Counted from the stretch's first letter, positions 1 through 9,829 are shown. The stretch: DNA of 44,540 nt from Metabacillus litoralis (GCF_020524045.1 NZ_JAIVKL010000027.1:1-44540), one strand, 5' to 3'. Program-made: numbers and translations. Notes: a model not told the origin generated them from the letters alone.

Positions 1-111
1 ATATTCATTTAAAACTAAAACTATAGCTGATTTAACAACTACATCAATATTAGAATTCATAACAGATTCTTTTAAAACTTCCATATTTAGGTTAAACTGT
101 AATTGAGTCAT
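1..111 (-). CDS. IS256-family transposase, N-terminal fragment (cut by window edge)
   Basis: Thirty-seven codons are visible, starting at the ATG at 109-111 on the minus strand and running off the window. The residues MTQLQFNLNMEVLKES, followed by a SAIVLVLNEY segment, are typical of the N-terminus of IS256/MutA-type DDE transposases, which catalyse transposition of their own element. The catalytic DDE residues lie beyond the window, so activity cannot be judged. The matching inverted repeat at 181-209 supports the call. Confidence 0.75.
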   Translation of the reverse strand, partial: MTQLQFNLNMEVLKESVMNSNIDVVVKSAIVLVLNEY

Positions 112-209
112 TTTTATTCATCTTCTCTTTGTTTATCGTCGTTGAAAACATTGTTGACAAGAAGGAATAAAATGACTCTTTGTTTTTACACAATTATATG
201 GACTTAATC
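1..209 (-). mobile_element. Partial IS256-family insertion sequence, terminal inverted repeat and transposase 5' end
   Basis: The left edge of the window cuts an insertion sequence. Its transposase start lies at 111 on the minus strand. About 70 nt beyond that start is a terminal inverted repeat at 181-209. Read on the minus strand, it begins GATTAAGTCC and continues into ATATAATTGTG, closely resembling the IS256 terminal repeat (GATAAAGTCC...TATAATTGTG). The element therefore ends at about 209. The rest of it, including the other end and any target duplication, is outside the window. Confidence 0.8.
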
Positions 210-246
210 GCGATTTATCATCGATTAGACTATTTCCGACAAAATC
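210..246 (-). repeat. Interrupted copy of the AATCG..GATAAAT dispersed repeat
   Basis: Read on the minus strand this segment contains TTTTGTCGGAAATAGTCTAA followed by one AATCGATGATAAAT unit. This is the same head and unit seen in the arrays at 17206-17325 and 30550-31262. The copy stops exactly where the IS256-type terminal repeat begins, which suggests that the IS inserted into this array and displaced the remaining units. Confidence 0.6.
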
Positions 247-407
247 CGCACCACTAAAGTGACTCACCTCTGTATACATTTTTACGTTTCAAAACAACTA
301 ATAATATTTGTATTACATGATTTGTCCAAGCATGACATATACTAAAAAAAGTTTAGTTTCTGCTCAAATTACATAAACGTGGCAGCGTAAGAAATAGGAG
401 GTAAAGA

Positions 408-1865
408 ATGAATAAAAAACTAACAGCATTGTTTATAACATTGTCTCTATTATTAGGTGCAGGAGGTATGTATATTGGGCAAGAACTACTCCAGCCCAAT
501 ACACCAAAAGAGACGGAAGCAATCCCAACGTTCGGTAATGTATTTAATGCCGAAGAACAAGCATCTGAAATTGAAGGGTTTGATAAGTTTAGACAAGCTC
601 TTGAATTAATATCAACAAAATATGTGGAAGAAGTCGATGAAGAAGAGCTTTTAGAAGGTGCTATTCAGGGGATGCTGTCAACATTGGAAGATCCATACTC
701 CGTATATATGGACAAAGAAACAGCAAAGCAGTTTTCCCAGGCACTGGATTCTTCATTTGAAGGAATTGGCGCAGAAGTTGGAATGGATGAGGGAAGAGTC
801 ACAATTGTTTCACCTTTCAAAGGCTCTCCAGCAGAAAAAGCAGGTCTTCAGCCTAATGACCAAATCGTCAGTATAGACGGAAAAAATGTTGAAGGATTAG
901 ACCTCCATGAAACGGTCTTGAAAATACGTGGAAAAAAAGGAACAAAGGTGGCAATCGAGGTTGTTCGCCCAAATTCACGAGAAAAGTTAACATTTGATGT
1001 AGTACGAGATGAAATTCCTCTTGAAACTGTGTTTGGCAGTACTAAGGAATATCAAGGGAAAAAGGTCGGCTATATTGAGATTAGCTCTTTCTCAGAAAAT
1101 ACAGCAAAAGATTTTCAACAAACATTAACGAAATTAGAAAAAGATAAAATTGAAGGCTTAGTTTTAGATGTTCGTGGAAATCCAGGTGGCTATTTACAAA
1201 GTGTAGAAGAAATTTTAAAGCAGTTTGTGACGAAAGATCAGCCATACATTCAAATTGAAGAACGTACTGGAAATAAAAAACGTTACTTCTCTGATCTTTC
1301 TGAGAAAAAGGATTATCCGGTAACTGTGTTAATTGACAAAGGCAGTGCCTCTGCTTCTGAAATTCTTGCTGGAGCATTAAAAGAAGCATCAGGCTATGAT
1401 ATTGTTGGCGTAACCTCATTCGGAAAAGGAACTGTTCAGCAAGCAGTACCAATGGGTGATGGCAGCAATATTAAATTAACTCTATATAAATGGTTAACAC
1501 CTGAAGGAAACTGGATTCATAAAAAAGGTGTGGAACCAACAATTAAAGTGGAACAACCAGCCTTGTATAAAGCGAGTCCACTACAAATTGAAAAATCGTT
1601 AGTACGTGATATGAATAACGATCAAGTCAAAACAGCACAAATTGCTCTTAAAGGACTTGGCTTCGAACCATCACGCATGGACGGATATTTTAACGATGCA
1701 ACCGAAACAGCAGTAAAAGCATTTCAACAAACAAATGAACTACCAATAAGCGGAAAAATCGACCAACAAACAGCAGATGTACTAAATAAAAAATTAAGTG
1801 AACTTCGAGGAAAAGAAGAAAATGATCTTCAATTGAAGATGGCGATTAAAACGTTGTTTAACTAG
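408..1865 (+). CDS. ctpB: CtpB, S41 carboxyl-terminal processing protease
   Basis: Secreted or membrane-tethered PDZ serine protease. In B. subtilis, CtpB cleaves SpoIVFA and helps activate pro-sigma-K during sporulation. The 485-aa length and architecture fit the family: N-terminal signal/anchor (residues about 5-25), a PDZ domain (about 95-180), the S41 core, and a C-terminal peptidoglycan-binding helical domain (about 405-465). The Ser/Lys/Gln catalytic set is visible as S315 in GSASASE, K340 in SFGKGTVQQ and Q344. The start ATG has an AGGAGG site 6-8 nt upstream. Downstream swrA and minJ are in the same order as in B. subtilis, confirming orthology. A terminator follows, so it is transcribed separately from swrA. 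Confidence 0.93.
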   Translation: MNKKLTALFITLSLLLGAGGMYIGQELLQPNTPKETEAIPTFGNVFNAEEQASEIEGFDKFRQALELISTKYVEEVDEEELLEGAIQGMLSTLEDPYSVYMDKETAKQFSQALDSSFEGIGAEVGMDEGRVTIVSPFKGSPAEKAGLQPNDQIVSIDGKNVEGLDLHETVLKIRGKKGTKVAIEVVRPNSREKLTFDVVRDEIPLETVFGSTKEYQGKKVGYIEISSFSENTAKDFQQTLTKLEKDKIEGLVLDVRGNPGGYLQSVEEILKQFVTKDQPYIQIEERTGNKKRYFSDLSEKKDYPVTVLIDKGSASASEILAGALKEASGYDIVGVTSFGKGTVQQAVPMGDGSNIKLTLYKWLTPEGNWIHKKGVEPTIKVEQPALYKASPLQIEKSLVRDMNNDQVKTAQIALKGLGFEPSRMDGYFNDATETAVKAFQQTNELPISGKIDQQTADVLNKKLSELRGKEENDLQLKMAIKTLFN

Positions 1866-1900
1866 AGATCAGTTCTGCTGATTTCTTTAAAAAACTCAGA

Positions 1901-1939
1901 AAACAGACCAAATCCAACAGCGATTAGGTCTGTTTTTTT
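1901..1939 (+). terminator. Intrinsic terminator after ctpB
   Basis: Inverted repeat AAACAGACC (1901-1909) and GGTCTGTTT (1927-1935), followed by a run of T residues to 1939. It lies 36 nt after the ctpB stop. The remaining stretch up to swrA (1940-2201) shows no convincing gene or obvious promoter. Confidence 0.8.
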
Positions 1940-2201
1940 GCTTTTTGTAGGGCGTGCTAAGCCTTGGAGCATTCATCAGTCGTGAAGGACATAAGCTACT
2001 GGGAAGCTTGAGAAATAGATCGTCAGAATCCATAATGACTTTGAGGCTACATAATCAGCTTTACTATTCTTTTAACAAAGTTAGAGACAAGAATGATATT
2101 ATCCCCCATCACCATATCAACTCTTTTTCTTCTCGCAAAAGGACGTAAAATGATATCTATCAGCGTACTTCTATAGAAAAAGAAATTCAGGGGGATATGT
2201 C

Positions 2202-2552
2202 TTGAAAAAATCTAGCTATCAAAGGGAACTTGTTTATCAAAACTTAACCGACCAATTAAGTGAGAAAGTTATTGTGTCACCTCACTCTCAAGCAAGCTCT
2301 AGTAAATATATCCGCCTATTTTGTATGTATTTAGCAAATTATTCCGAAAAGAAGTCAATTCAAGAAGTTGATCACCAGGTTGTGAAGGATTACTTTTCCT
2401 ATTTAACGAAAGATCATAAGCGATTATCATTAACTTTAACAGATATCAAAAAATCAATGCAGATGATTTCTGAAACGTTGAATATCGAATTAGAGCAATC
2501 TATGAATGATTTTTCCCTTTCAAATAGCCATCTTTGGAACAAGTTAAAATAA
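2202..2552 (+). CDS. swrA: SwrA, swarming motility regulator
   Basis: Small regulator that, with DegU~P in B. subtilis, activates the fla/che operon and swarming. The 116-aa length matches the ~117-aa family. The C-terminal half carries the conserved pattern KDHKRLSLTLTDIKKSM followed by DFSLSNSHLW, very close to B. subtilis SwrA. It starts at TTG (2202) with a GGGGG site 7 nt upstream; no in-frame ATG lies near. It sits between ctpB and minJ as in B. subtilis. The second to fourth codons form an A6 tract. In laboratory B. subtilis a homopolymer slip in swrA abolishes swarming. Here the frame is intact. Confidence 0.88.
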   Translation: MKKSSYQRELVYQNLTDQLSEKVIVSPHSQASSSKYIRLFCMYLANYSEKKSIQEVDHQVVKDYFSYLTKDHKRLSLTLTDIKKSMQMISETLNIELEQSMNDFSLSNSHLWNKLK

Positions 2553-2670
2553 GCATACTCAATTGTTGAGAGAGATGGTAAAATATGAGTAACTGATTCC
2601 AAAAAGGAACATTGCTTTTTGGACAAGTTCAAATGAGATACGGCTAAAAACAGTTAGGTGGGATTCTGTT

Positions 2671-3852
2671 TTGATAGAAAATTGGTTACTAGAGTTGCTT
2701 TGGGCTGTTGGTCGCTTCTTTATCCATCCACTCTTTTATTTATTTTTCCTTTTAACTCTTGCTTATGGTTATTTTCGCGTGAAACGTGAACGAAAGTCAT
2801 TTCATACTCGAGTGCGCGATCTTTATGATGAGATGAAGTTTACTTATACAAAGGGATTACTTGCCGGTTTACTATTATCGGTTATTTTATTTGCTGTTGG
2901 TTTAAGTCTTCCTTTTGGGACACTAGTTTTATGTGCCATAGTTACAGCAATCATCGGTTTCACATGTAAATTACGCTGGCTTTCTGCTGCCTTTACGATT
3001 GGTTTAACATTTTTCATTATTGCAATCATGGGTGATGCTGAAGGTTTTGATTCATTTTTTATCGGATTATCTGAAACAAGCTATGCTTCACTTGGTATTT
3101 TGGCAGGTTTACTAATGATCACTGAAGGTGTTCTTATCTTTCGAACAGCACATCAAAACACATCACCATATATTAAAACGAGTACAAGAGGCTTGCCAAT
3201 TGGAACACATGAAGCAAATCGTACGTGGATGCTTCCATTGCTTTTCCTTGTTCCAGGCGGAGAGTTAACTTCTACTTTATCGTGGTGGCCAGTGTTAAAT
3301 ATCGGAGGACAACCGTTCCTTCTATTGTTTATCCCGTTTTTCCTTGGCTTTCATCAAAGAATTCAAGGCTCAATGCCATTAGAAAGCATCAAAGTAACAG
3401 GTCAGCGGGTGATCTGGTTGGGTGTTATTACCTTACTTGTCGCTGTAAGCAGCATTTGGTTCACTCCTGTTGCATTTATAGCTATGTTTATTGCGATGAT
3501 TGGTCGTGAATTTATTACCATTCGTCAGCGAATAAATGATGATTCAGCTGCCTTTTATTTTTCAAAAAGAGATCATGGCTTAATGATATTAGGCATACTT
3601 CCACAATCACCAGCAGAAAAAATGAATTTGCAGGTTGGGGAAATGGTCATGAAGGTAAATGGCTATTCAGTCAAATCAGTTGAAGAATTGTATCAAGCAT
3701 TACAAAAGAATTCTGCATTTTGTAAGCTTGAAATTGTCGATTTTAACGGTGAAATTCGCTTTGCACAAAGAGCTTTATATGATGGTGAACACCATGAATT
3801 AGGCATTCTTTTTGTAGAAGATGATAAAAAGTGGGAAACAGAAGCGGTTTGA
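2671..3852 (+). CDS. minJ: MinJ, topological determinant of cell division
   Basis: Polytopic membrane protein that in B. subtilis bridges DivIVA and MinD to place the Min system at poles and septa; it also affects motility. The 393 aa are close to the 397 aa of B. subtilis MinJ. Roughly seven to eight hydrophobic segments occupy residues 5-285. A cytoplasmic PDZ domain follows (about 300-375, with GILPQSPAEKMNLQVGEMV). The start is TTG at 2671 with GGTGGG about 8 nt upstream. Gene order after ctpB and swrA matches B. subtilis. A terminator follows at 3882. Confidence 0.9.
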   Translation: MIENWLLELLWAVGRFFIHPLFYLFFLLTLAYGYFRVKRERKSFHTRVRDLYDEMKFTYTKGLLAGLLLSVILFAVGLSLPFGTLVLCAIVTAIIGFTCKLRWLSAAFTIGLTFFIIAIMGDAEGFDSFFIGLSETSYASLGILAGLLMITEGVLIFRTAHQNTSPYIKTSTRGLPIGTHEANRTWMLPLLFLVPGGELTSTLSWWPVLNIGGQPFLLLFIPFFLGFHQRIQGSMPLESIKVTGQRVIWLGVITLLVAVSSIWFTPVAFIAMFIAMIGREFITIRQRINDDSAAFYFSKRDHGLMILGILPQSPAEKMNLQVGEMVMKVNGYSVKSVEELYQALQKNSAFCKLEIVDFNGEIRFAQRALYDGEHHELGILFVEDDKKWETEAV

Positions 3853-3881
3853 TGTCATTTTGCATGTGAATTTTATGAATA

Positions 3882-3929
3882 AAGACGAGATCCCCTTTGA
3901 ATTTCCAAGGAATCTCGTCTTATTTTTTT
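3882..3929 (+). terminator. Intrinsic terminator after minJ
   Basis: AAGACGAGAT (3882-3891) and ATCTCGTCTT (3912-3921) form a perfect 10-bp stem followed by A and T7. Confidence 0.85.
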
Positions 3930-4292
3930 GCGAAAAATCAAGTGTAACCTAGAAAACTCCCAGGCATAACACTGCTTGCTTAATTGACGTACTATTTTAT
4001 CAGGGCTAGGAGATTACCTAGCTCTATTTTTATATCATATTGTTTAACTGGTGAATAATGAACTCTCAACGAACATGAATCATTTATGCTAAAACCAACC
4101 TGGTATGATTTTGAAGAAATGATGGGATAATACGTCATATAAAAACATGAGAATACTAGAGTGCAAATGTATTTTTTCGATCTAAGTTTATAATTGGTAT
4201 GACTTTAATATTTCTCTACAAATTAAAATGAGTTAAAATGAATGAAAATCGTTCTTTTTAGTAAATAGAGTATTTCTTGAAAGGAGTATAAC
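3930..4292. other. Gene-free interval between minJ and the C39 peptidase gene
   Basis: No open frame of coding character is seen. One hairpin, GGGCTAGG (4003-4010) with CCTAGCTC (4017-4024), is followed by TATTTTTAT and may be a weak terminator. The rest is AT-rich and presumably carries the promoter for the gene at 4293, but no clear -35/-10 pair stands out. Confidence 0.4.
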
Positions 4293-5126
4293 ATGGAATT
4301 ATTATTCCTTTTTATTTCAGCGCTTATCACACTTATATTATTAATAAACTATCTGAAAAATAACAAGAAAATCATCTATTATATGGGATGGCTGTCGGTA
4401 ATTATTTTCTTTTTAATCCTTATTTACAATGGCAAACAGATCAAAGCAGAGTTCATTTTATTAACAAACTCTATAAATGAACCAGCATTTTTGCAGAGTG
4501 TGTTGAATGGTGAGGAAGTTATTCTTACTGAAAAAATGTTAGATGTTCCGTTAGTTGCTCAGCTTCCTGAATTGCCGAGAGGCTGTGAAGTCACAAGTTT
4601 AGCGATGCTGTTGCAATATGAAGGAATCGAAGTAGATAAAATGGAATTAGCTAAAAATGTGAAGAAAGATCCTACACCTAAGACGATTCGTCATGGTGTG
4701 ATTTCATTTGGGAATCCTCATGATGGATTTGTTGGGGACATGTATTCTTTTAATAATCCGGGGTATGGTGTGTATCATCGACCAATTGCAGAGCTTGCTT
4801 CAACCTATTTGCCGAATAAAATCATTGATTTGACTGGAAATGATTTTGAAGAAGTGATCAAACATATTAATCGTGATTCACCTGTATGGGTGATTGCGAA
4901 TACGACGTTTAAAACGTTGCCAGATTCATTATTTGAAACATGGGAAACACCTACCGGGAAAGTGAAGATTACTTATAAAGAGCATTCTGTTGTTGTGACA
5001 GGTTATGATGAACAATTTATTTATTTTAATGATCCACTAGCAAATGAAAAAAATAGAAAAATCCCGAAAGAAAACTTTATAGCTGCTTGGGAGCAAATGG
5101 GGAAGCAGGCTATTGTTGTTGAATAG
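4293..5126 (+). CDS. Membrane-anchored C39-like cysteine peptidase (YvpB-like)
   Basis: The N-terminus has two hydrophobic segments (about 1-21 and 27-47). An outward-facing papain-like domain of the peptidase_C39_2 type follows. The likely catalytic residues are C98 in LPRGCEVTS, H231 in KEHSVVVTGYD and D247 in YFNDPLA. Proteins of this family (for example B. subtilis YvpB) are widespread in Bacillaceae, but their substrates are unknown. The start ATG has an AAAGGAG site. No ABC transporter or bacteriocin precursor is nearby, so a double-glycine leader peptidase role is not supported. Confidence 0.75.
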   Translation: MELLFLFISALITLILLINYLKNNKKIIYYMGWLSVIIFFLILIYNGKQIKAEFILLTNSINEPAFLQSVLNGEEVILTEKMLDVPLVAQLPELPRGCEVTSLAMLLQYEGIEVDKMELAKNVKKDPTPKTIRHGVISFGNPHDGFVGDMYSFNNPGYGVYHRPIAELASTYLPNKIIDLTGNDFEEVIKHINRDSPVWVIANTTFKTLPDSLFETWETPTGKVKITYKEHSVVVTGYDEQFIYFNDPLANEKNRKIPKENFIAAWEQMGKQAIVVE

Positions 5127-5182
5127 CTTACCAATAATAGTTGTAGTATAAACATTGTTGAATGTTAATTCTAGCGCATAAA

Positions 5183-5353
5183 TTTATTGAGGCTGTATTC
5201 GCAAACTTTGTTGCTTTTAAATACCTAAAGCAATCAGCACTGTATTAAGTCTAGTGGCATCTTTTCTTCATAAAATAGTACCCTTATAGGTGAAAAAACA
5301 CTGTTTTCACTATGAATTTTGGTTACATAGCAACTATTGTTCAGAAAAGAGCC
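5183..5353 (+). repeat. 171-bp dispersed repeat, tandem copy 1
   Basis: Starts TTTATTGAGGCTG and ends just before the next TTTATTGAGGCTG at 5354. The two copies differ at only a few bases. A further copy in inverted orientation lies at 13217-13386 and a diverged copy at 24474-24636. No open frame of note is present, so this is a non-coding, MITE-like or REP-like element. Confidence 0.8.
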
Positions 5354-5524
5354 TTTATTGAGGCTGCTTTCGCAAACTTTTTTGCTTATAAATACCTAAA
5401 GCAATCAGCATTGTATTAAGTCTAGTAGCATCTTTTCTTCATAAAATAGTACCCTTATAGGTGAAAAAATACTGTTTTCACTATGAATTTTGGTTACTAG
5501 CAACTATTGTTCAGAAAAGAGCCT
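5354..5524 (+). repeat. 171-bp dispersed repeat, tandem copy 2
   Basis: Direct, nearly identical repetition of 5183-5353, ending with the same CAGAAAAGAGCC motif. The tandem arrangement points to unequal recombination or replication slippage rather than two independent insertions. Confidence 0.8.
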
Positions 5525-5576
5525 TTATTGAAGATAAAAACCTTAAATGAATGAATGTGAAATTTAAAATATGAAT

Positions 5577-5592
5577 AGAAAAAGCGTTTACA
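5577..5592 (+). promoter_or_regulatory. CcpA cre-like site upstream of glpK
   Basis: GAAAAAGCGTTTACA fits the catabolite-responsive element consensus around its central CG. It lies about 65 nt before the leader terminator of glpK, consistent with carbon catabolite repression of glycerol use, as known in B. subtilis. Confidence 0.5.
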
Positions 5593-5653
5593 AATGCTGT
5601 TTTATTTTATATACTAAATTTAACAAGTTAAGTCGTGCTGATGAGTGATGGAG

Positions 5654-5715
5654 AGACAGCTATTTATAACTAATAAAATTCCTATTTTATTAGTTATAAG
5701 TGGCTGTCTTTTTTT
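5654..5715 (+). terminator. Leader terminator of glpK, probable GlpP antitermination target
   Basis: A long interrupted hairpin lies in the untranslated leader. AGACAGC (5654-5660) pairs with GCTGTCT (5703-5709), and the inner arms ATAACTAATAAAAT and ATTTTATTAGTTAT are perfectly complementary. A T7 run follows. In B. subtilis, glpFK and glpD have comparable leader terminators that are read through when GlpP binds in the presence of glycerol 3-phosphate. GlpP itself is not in this window. Confidence 0.7.
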
Positions 5716-5828
5716 ACTCTAGAACGATGAAGGTTGAATCACATATTGGGCTATCATTAGATTAGAAAGTAACTAGTGCAAACTAAGAAGTAGAAAAATA
5801 AGTTAACATAAATAAGCTAGCACGATAA

Positions 5829-7361
<1,533 letters not shown>

Positions 7362-7386
7362 AAACAGGAAAAAATTTAATGAGGGG

Positions 7387-7431
7387 GACCAAAATGTCAT
7401 CTGTATTAATAGATGACATTTTGGTCTTTTT
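7387..7431 (+). terminator. Strong intrinsic terminator after glpK
   Basis: GACCAAAATGTCATCT (7387-7402) and AGATGACATTTTGGTC (7411-7426) form a perfect 16-bp stem with an 8-nt loop, followed by TTTTT. Confidence 0.9.
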
Positions 7432-7612
7432 ATATTTGGTTAGAAAAACAAGATTTATTTACAGAACCGGACAAGTCAAACATAGTAGGAGGGATGATAA
7501 CAATAACGATGAATTCAATTATCAGGTATGCAAAAGGGATATAACCTCTTGTTTGGATTGGTAGACAAATTAAAGATAAGAAAGAGGACACATAAAAATG
7601 GTATCCTCTTCA

Positions 7613-8116
7613 CTAGCTTTTTTTTAATTCATCATTCTGAGACTGAATCCGTTTTACGACGCCAAACACCTTTTCATACAATACTTGAAATCCGTACATC
7701 AACACCGACTTCACTAAAAATAACAGAGAAAGTTGAAATTTTGTCAATCTAACAAGTGATACATATCCAATTTTCTTAAACCATTCTAGAGTGAAGTAAG
7801 TAAAAAAAGAATCAATGATAATATTGACTAACATGTATAAATTAAATTTTCCATACGTGTATTTTAAAATCCAGAATGATCCTACAAAAAATGGTCCAAA
7901 TATTAAAGGTAACTCTCCTAAAACATTCGGTTTAACATGAAAAGGAAACCACCACCATTTTTTCTTTTGAGCAAAATATCCTTCAGCTGTTACATATAAA
8001 CACATGAATAAGGCACCAGGCAAAAATCGTAGAAATGTTTTTTTCTTTAAAAGTGGAAGTGATAGCCAAGGTAAAAGAGTCATTAAGATCATAAATTGCT
8101 TTGCATTTTTCATCAT
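7613..8116 (-). CDS. Hypothetical multi-pass membrane protein
   Basis: A 167-aa protein with four to five hydrophobic segments separated by basic loops, including a tryptophan-rich KKKWWWFPFH stretch. It resembles the small uncharacterised membrane proteins common in Bacillus (CBO0543-like), but no function is known. Start codons at 8116 and 8113 are consecutive ATGs; an AAAGG site lies a few bases upstream. The gene is convergent with glpK. A hairpin with AGAGGA / TCCTCT arms at about 7574-7602 lies just beyond its stop and could terminate it. Confidence 0.65.
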   Translation of the reverse strand: MMKNAKQFMILMTLLPWLSLPLLKKKTFLRFLPGALFMCLYVTAEGYFAQKKKWWWFPFHVKPNVLGELPLIFGPFFVGSFWILKYTYGKFNLYMLVNIIIDSFFTYFTLEWFKKIGYVSLVRLTKFQLSLLFLVKSVLMYGFQVLYEKVFGVVKRIQSQNDELKKS

Positions 8117-8256
8117 AAGACAACCTTTTCAATTTTCTTTTATAAGTAAAATCTCCCCAATTGTTCATAAATTTATGTATTTTTTAAGAAAAATTCATTT
8201 CTTGTCTTACTTCCTCGTAAATATAAGTGATAGACATTGGAGGGAGAGGTCAATAA

Positions 8257-9084
8257 ATGAAATTTAATGATATCCCGATATGGGATGAGCATTTATTTTG
8301 GTTAGAAATTTTGCAAGATCATGCCTATTTTGTAAGAGATCATCTTTCAGTAACTGAGACACAGTATGTTAATACTTCACAGCAGTATATTAATTGGTTC
8401 CAAGAGTTGATTTCAATGTTGAATTCGCTTCCTCGTACGTCTGATTTTAGAGATGTAATGATGATTCAATTTGCTAATAAAGCTTGGCCAGTAGCAAGAG
8501 GCTATTTTGAATTTGAAGGAAAAATGCAGGCACTTCGAATAGATAATAAAGTGAATCTTAATTTGTCGCCAACCTATTTAAATGGAACATTAGCGGAAAA
8601 TCAAGAATACTTACGAATACTAAGTTTCTTAGTTCAAGGTAAAGAACCTGTGCCACTTTCTTTAGAAAATTTAATGGATTTATGGTTGGAGGATCAACTG
8701 GGTCATGCCCTATTATTTGAGTCTGTTCTTGATCCTATTGAAATAATTGCTACTCGACAAGCTGAAGCTTATATTAGTAAATATCAAGTATTTATCGTTC
8801 AAAACCGCCACCTTAAAGGATACTTACGTTTTAAAGAACCTGGATTTGCTCGTCAAATGGAATTTGCCTATGATGTTGGCAAAACAACGTTAGAAATGAG
8901 TGAATTTATTTATAGCATGGTTCTCAAATACAAAGAAAATAAAGTCTTAAACAAATCAACTTTACGTTTTCTCGAGCATCATTTTCCAGAAACATGTTAT
9001 TTTATTAGAAAACTTAGCTTTTATGCACCACGATTGCGAGAAGAAGCAAGTAAATGTTCGTTGAAAAGGCCTTCGTATTACTGA
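8257..9084 (+). CDS. DUF2935 domain protein
   Basis: A 275-aa, largely helical, soluble protein. The N-terminal part WDEHLFWLEILQDHAYFVRDHL and the later LEDQLGHALLFESVLDP show the two related helical-bundle halves of the DUF2935 family. That family is known from structural genomics and is common in Bacillus and Clostridium. Regularly spaced His and Glu residues suggest possible metal binding, but no reaction is established. The start at ATG 8257 has a strong GGAGGGAGAGG site. It is divergent from the membrane protein gene at 7613-8116. Confidence 0.8.
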   Translation: MKFNDIPIWDEHLFWLEILQDHAYFVRDHLSVTETQYVNTSQQYINWFQELISMLNSLPRTSDFRDVMMIQFANKAWPVARGYFEFEGKMQALRIDNKVNLNLSPTYLNGTLAENQEYLRILSFLVQGKEPVPLSLENLMDLWLEDQLGHALLFESVLDPIEIIATRQAEAYISKYQVFIVQNRHLKGYLRFKEPGFARQMEFAYDVGKTTLEMSEFIYSMVLKYKENKVLNKSTLRFLEHHFPETCYFIRKLSFYAPRLREEASKCSLKRPSYY

Positions 9085-9165
9085 TTTCGAGGGCTATTGT
9101 ATAGAGAATACATGGGAAACGGGCTTCATTGAGGAATGAGGCCCTTAGGTATGGAGTAGTTAACA

Positions 9166-9408
9166 GAGGTTGGGACAATATTATTTTAATAAAATTGAAA
9201 CCGTATTATTGTTGAAGATGTAGTTACGTCGCTCCTGAAATATACTCCGCTTTCCACGGAAAGCTAGCAAGACACCTCGTGTTACGTAGTGTGGGTGGGG
9301 TCTAGCCGATGCTTTGCATCTCGCAGCAGTTTACGTATATTTTATCCACTAAGCTATTACCTTGTAAGAATTGTTGTTAATGAATATGTTATGTTATGTC
9401 CCAGCCTC
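9166..9408 (+). repeat. MITE-like element with GAGGCTGGGACA terminal inverted repeats, short copy
   Basis: Begins GAGGTTGGGACA (9166-9177) and ends TGTCCCAGCCTC (9397-9408), inverted repeats differing at one base. The interior includes CGCTTTCCACGG, shared with the larger elements at 35807-36154 and 44266 onward, but the remaining interior is different. It encodes no protein. It fills most of the gap between the DUF2935 gene and the CstR promoter. Confidence 0.75.
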
Positions 9409-9479
9409 AATTTCATTTGCAAGTTAATTAGGATTATGATGATGTTTGAATGCTATTTACATTCAATAATTAAATACTC

Positions 9480-9508
9480 TTGACAATATACCTATAGGGG
9501 TATAAAAT
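9480..9508 (+). promoter_or_regulatory. cstR promoter with CstR-type operator in the spacer
   Basis: TTGACA (9480-9485) and TAAAAT (9503-9508) are 17 nt apart. The palindrome ATACCTATAGGGGTAT (9488-9503) fills the spacer. The same palindrome type recurs four more times in this cluster. Its position would block RNA polymerase, as expected for autoregulation by the downstream repressor. Confidence 0.8.
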
Positions 9509-9559
9509 AAGCATTGTAGATAGCAAATTCATTTCTCAACGTTGAAGGGAGGAGCTAAA

Positions 9560-9820
9560 ATGGAATATAACATCCAAGTGAAAAATCGCTTAAAAAGAAT
9601 GGAAGGACAAATTCGAGGCATTTTAAAAATGATGGAAGATGATCAGCCGTGTAAAGAAGTGATTACTCAATTGTCAGCTGTTCGATCAGCAGTCGACCGT
9701 ACCGTTGGTGTGATTGTTAGCTCTAACCTAGTTGATTGTGTGATTGAAGCTGAAAAAAAGGGTGAAGATACAGAGCAATTGATCAAGGAATCTGTTAGTC
9801 TTTTAGTGAAAAGTCGCTAA
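9560..9820 (+). CDS. cstR: CstR, CsoR-family persulfide-sensing repressor (YrkD-like)
   Basis: An 86-aa, all-helical, DNA-binding protein starting at ATG 9560 with GGGAGGAG 8 nt upstream. The family motif KNRLKRMEGQIRGI is present. C31 (QPCKEV) and C60 (VDCVIE) occupy the two sensing-cysteine positions. The histidine that Cu-sensing CsoR proteins place four residues before the second cysteine is N56 here (NLVDC). A Cys/Cys pair without the His is the signature of CstR proteins, which sense per- and polysulfides by forming inter-subunit di- to tetrasulfide links. The gene heads the sulfur cluster and its promoter carries the operator. Copper sensing is unlikely: no copper transporter is nearby. 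Confidence 0.87.
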   Translation: MEYNIQVKNRLKRMEGQIRGILKMMEDDQPCKEVITQLSAVRSAVDRTVGVIVSSNLVDCVIEAEKKGEDTEQLIKESVSLLVKSR

Positions 9821-9829
9821 ATAGAAAGA

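Noticed and set aside
1954-2148. 64-codon frame between ctpB and swrA
   Set aside because: No Shine-Dalgarno site, composition unlike a protein, and it spans the presumed swrA promoter region.
4293-5126. Bacteriocin-processing C39 peptidase
   Set aside because: No ABC transporter domains or double-glycine precursor nearby; the fold matches the stand-alone C39_2 type.
9289-9483. 64-codon frame upstream of cstR
   Set aside because: It lies inside the MITE-like element and runs into the cstR promoter.
9560-9820. Copper-sensing CsoR assignment
   Set aside because: The copper-ligand histidine position is Asn and no copper transport gene is adjacent.
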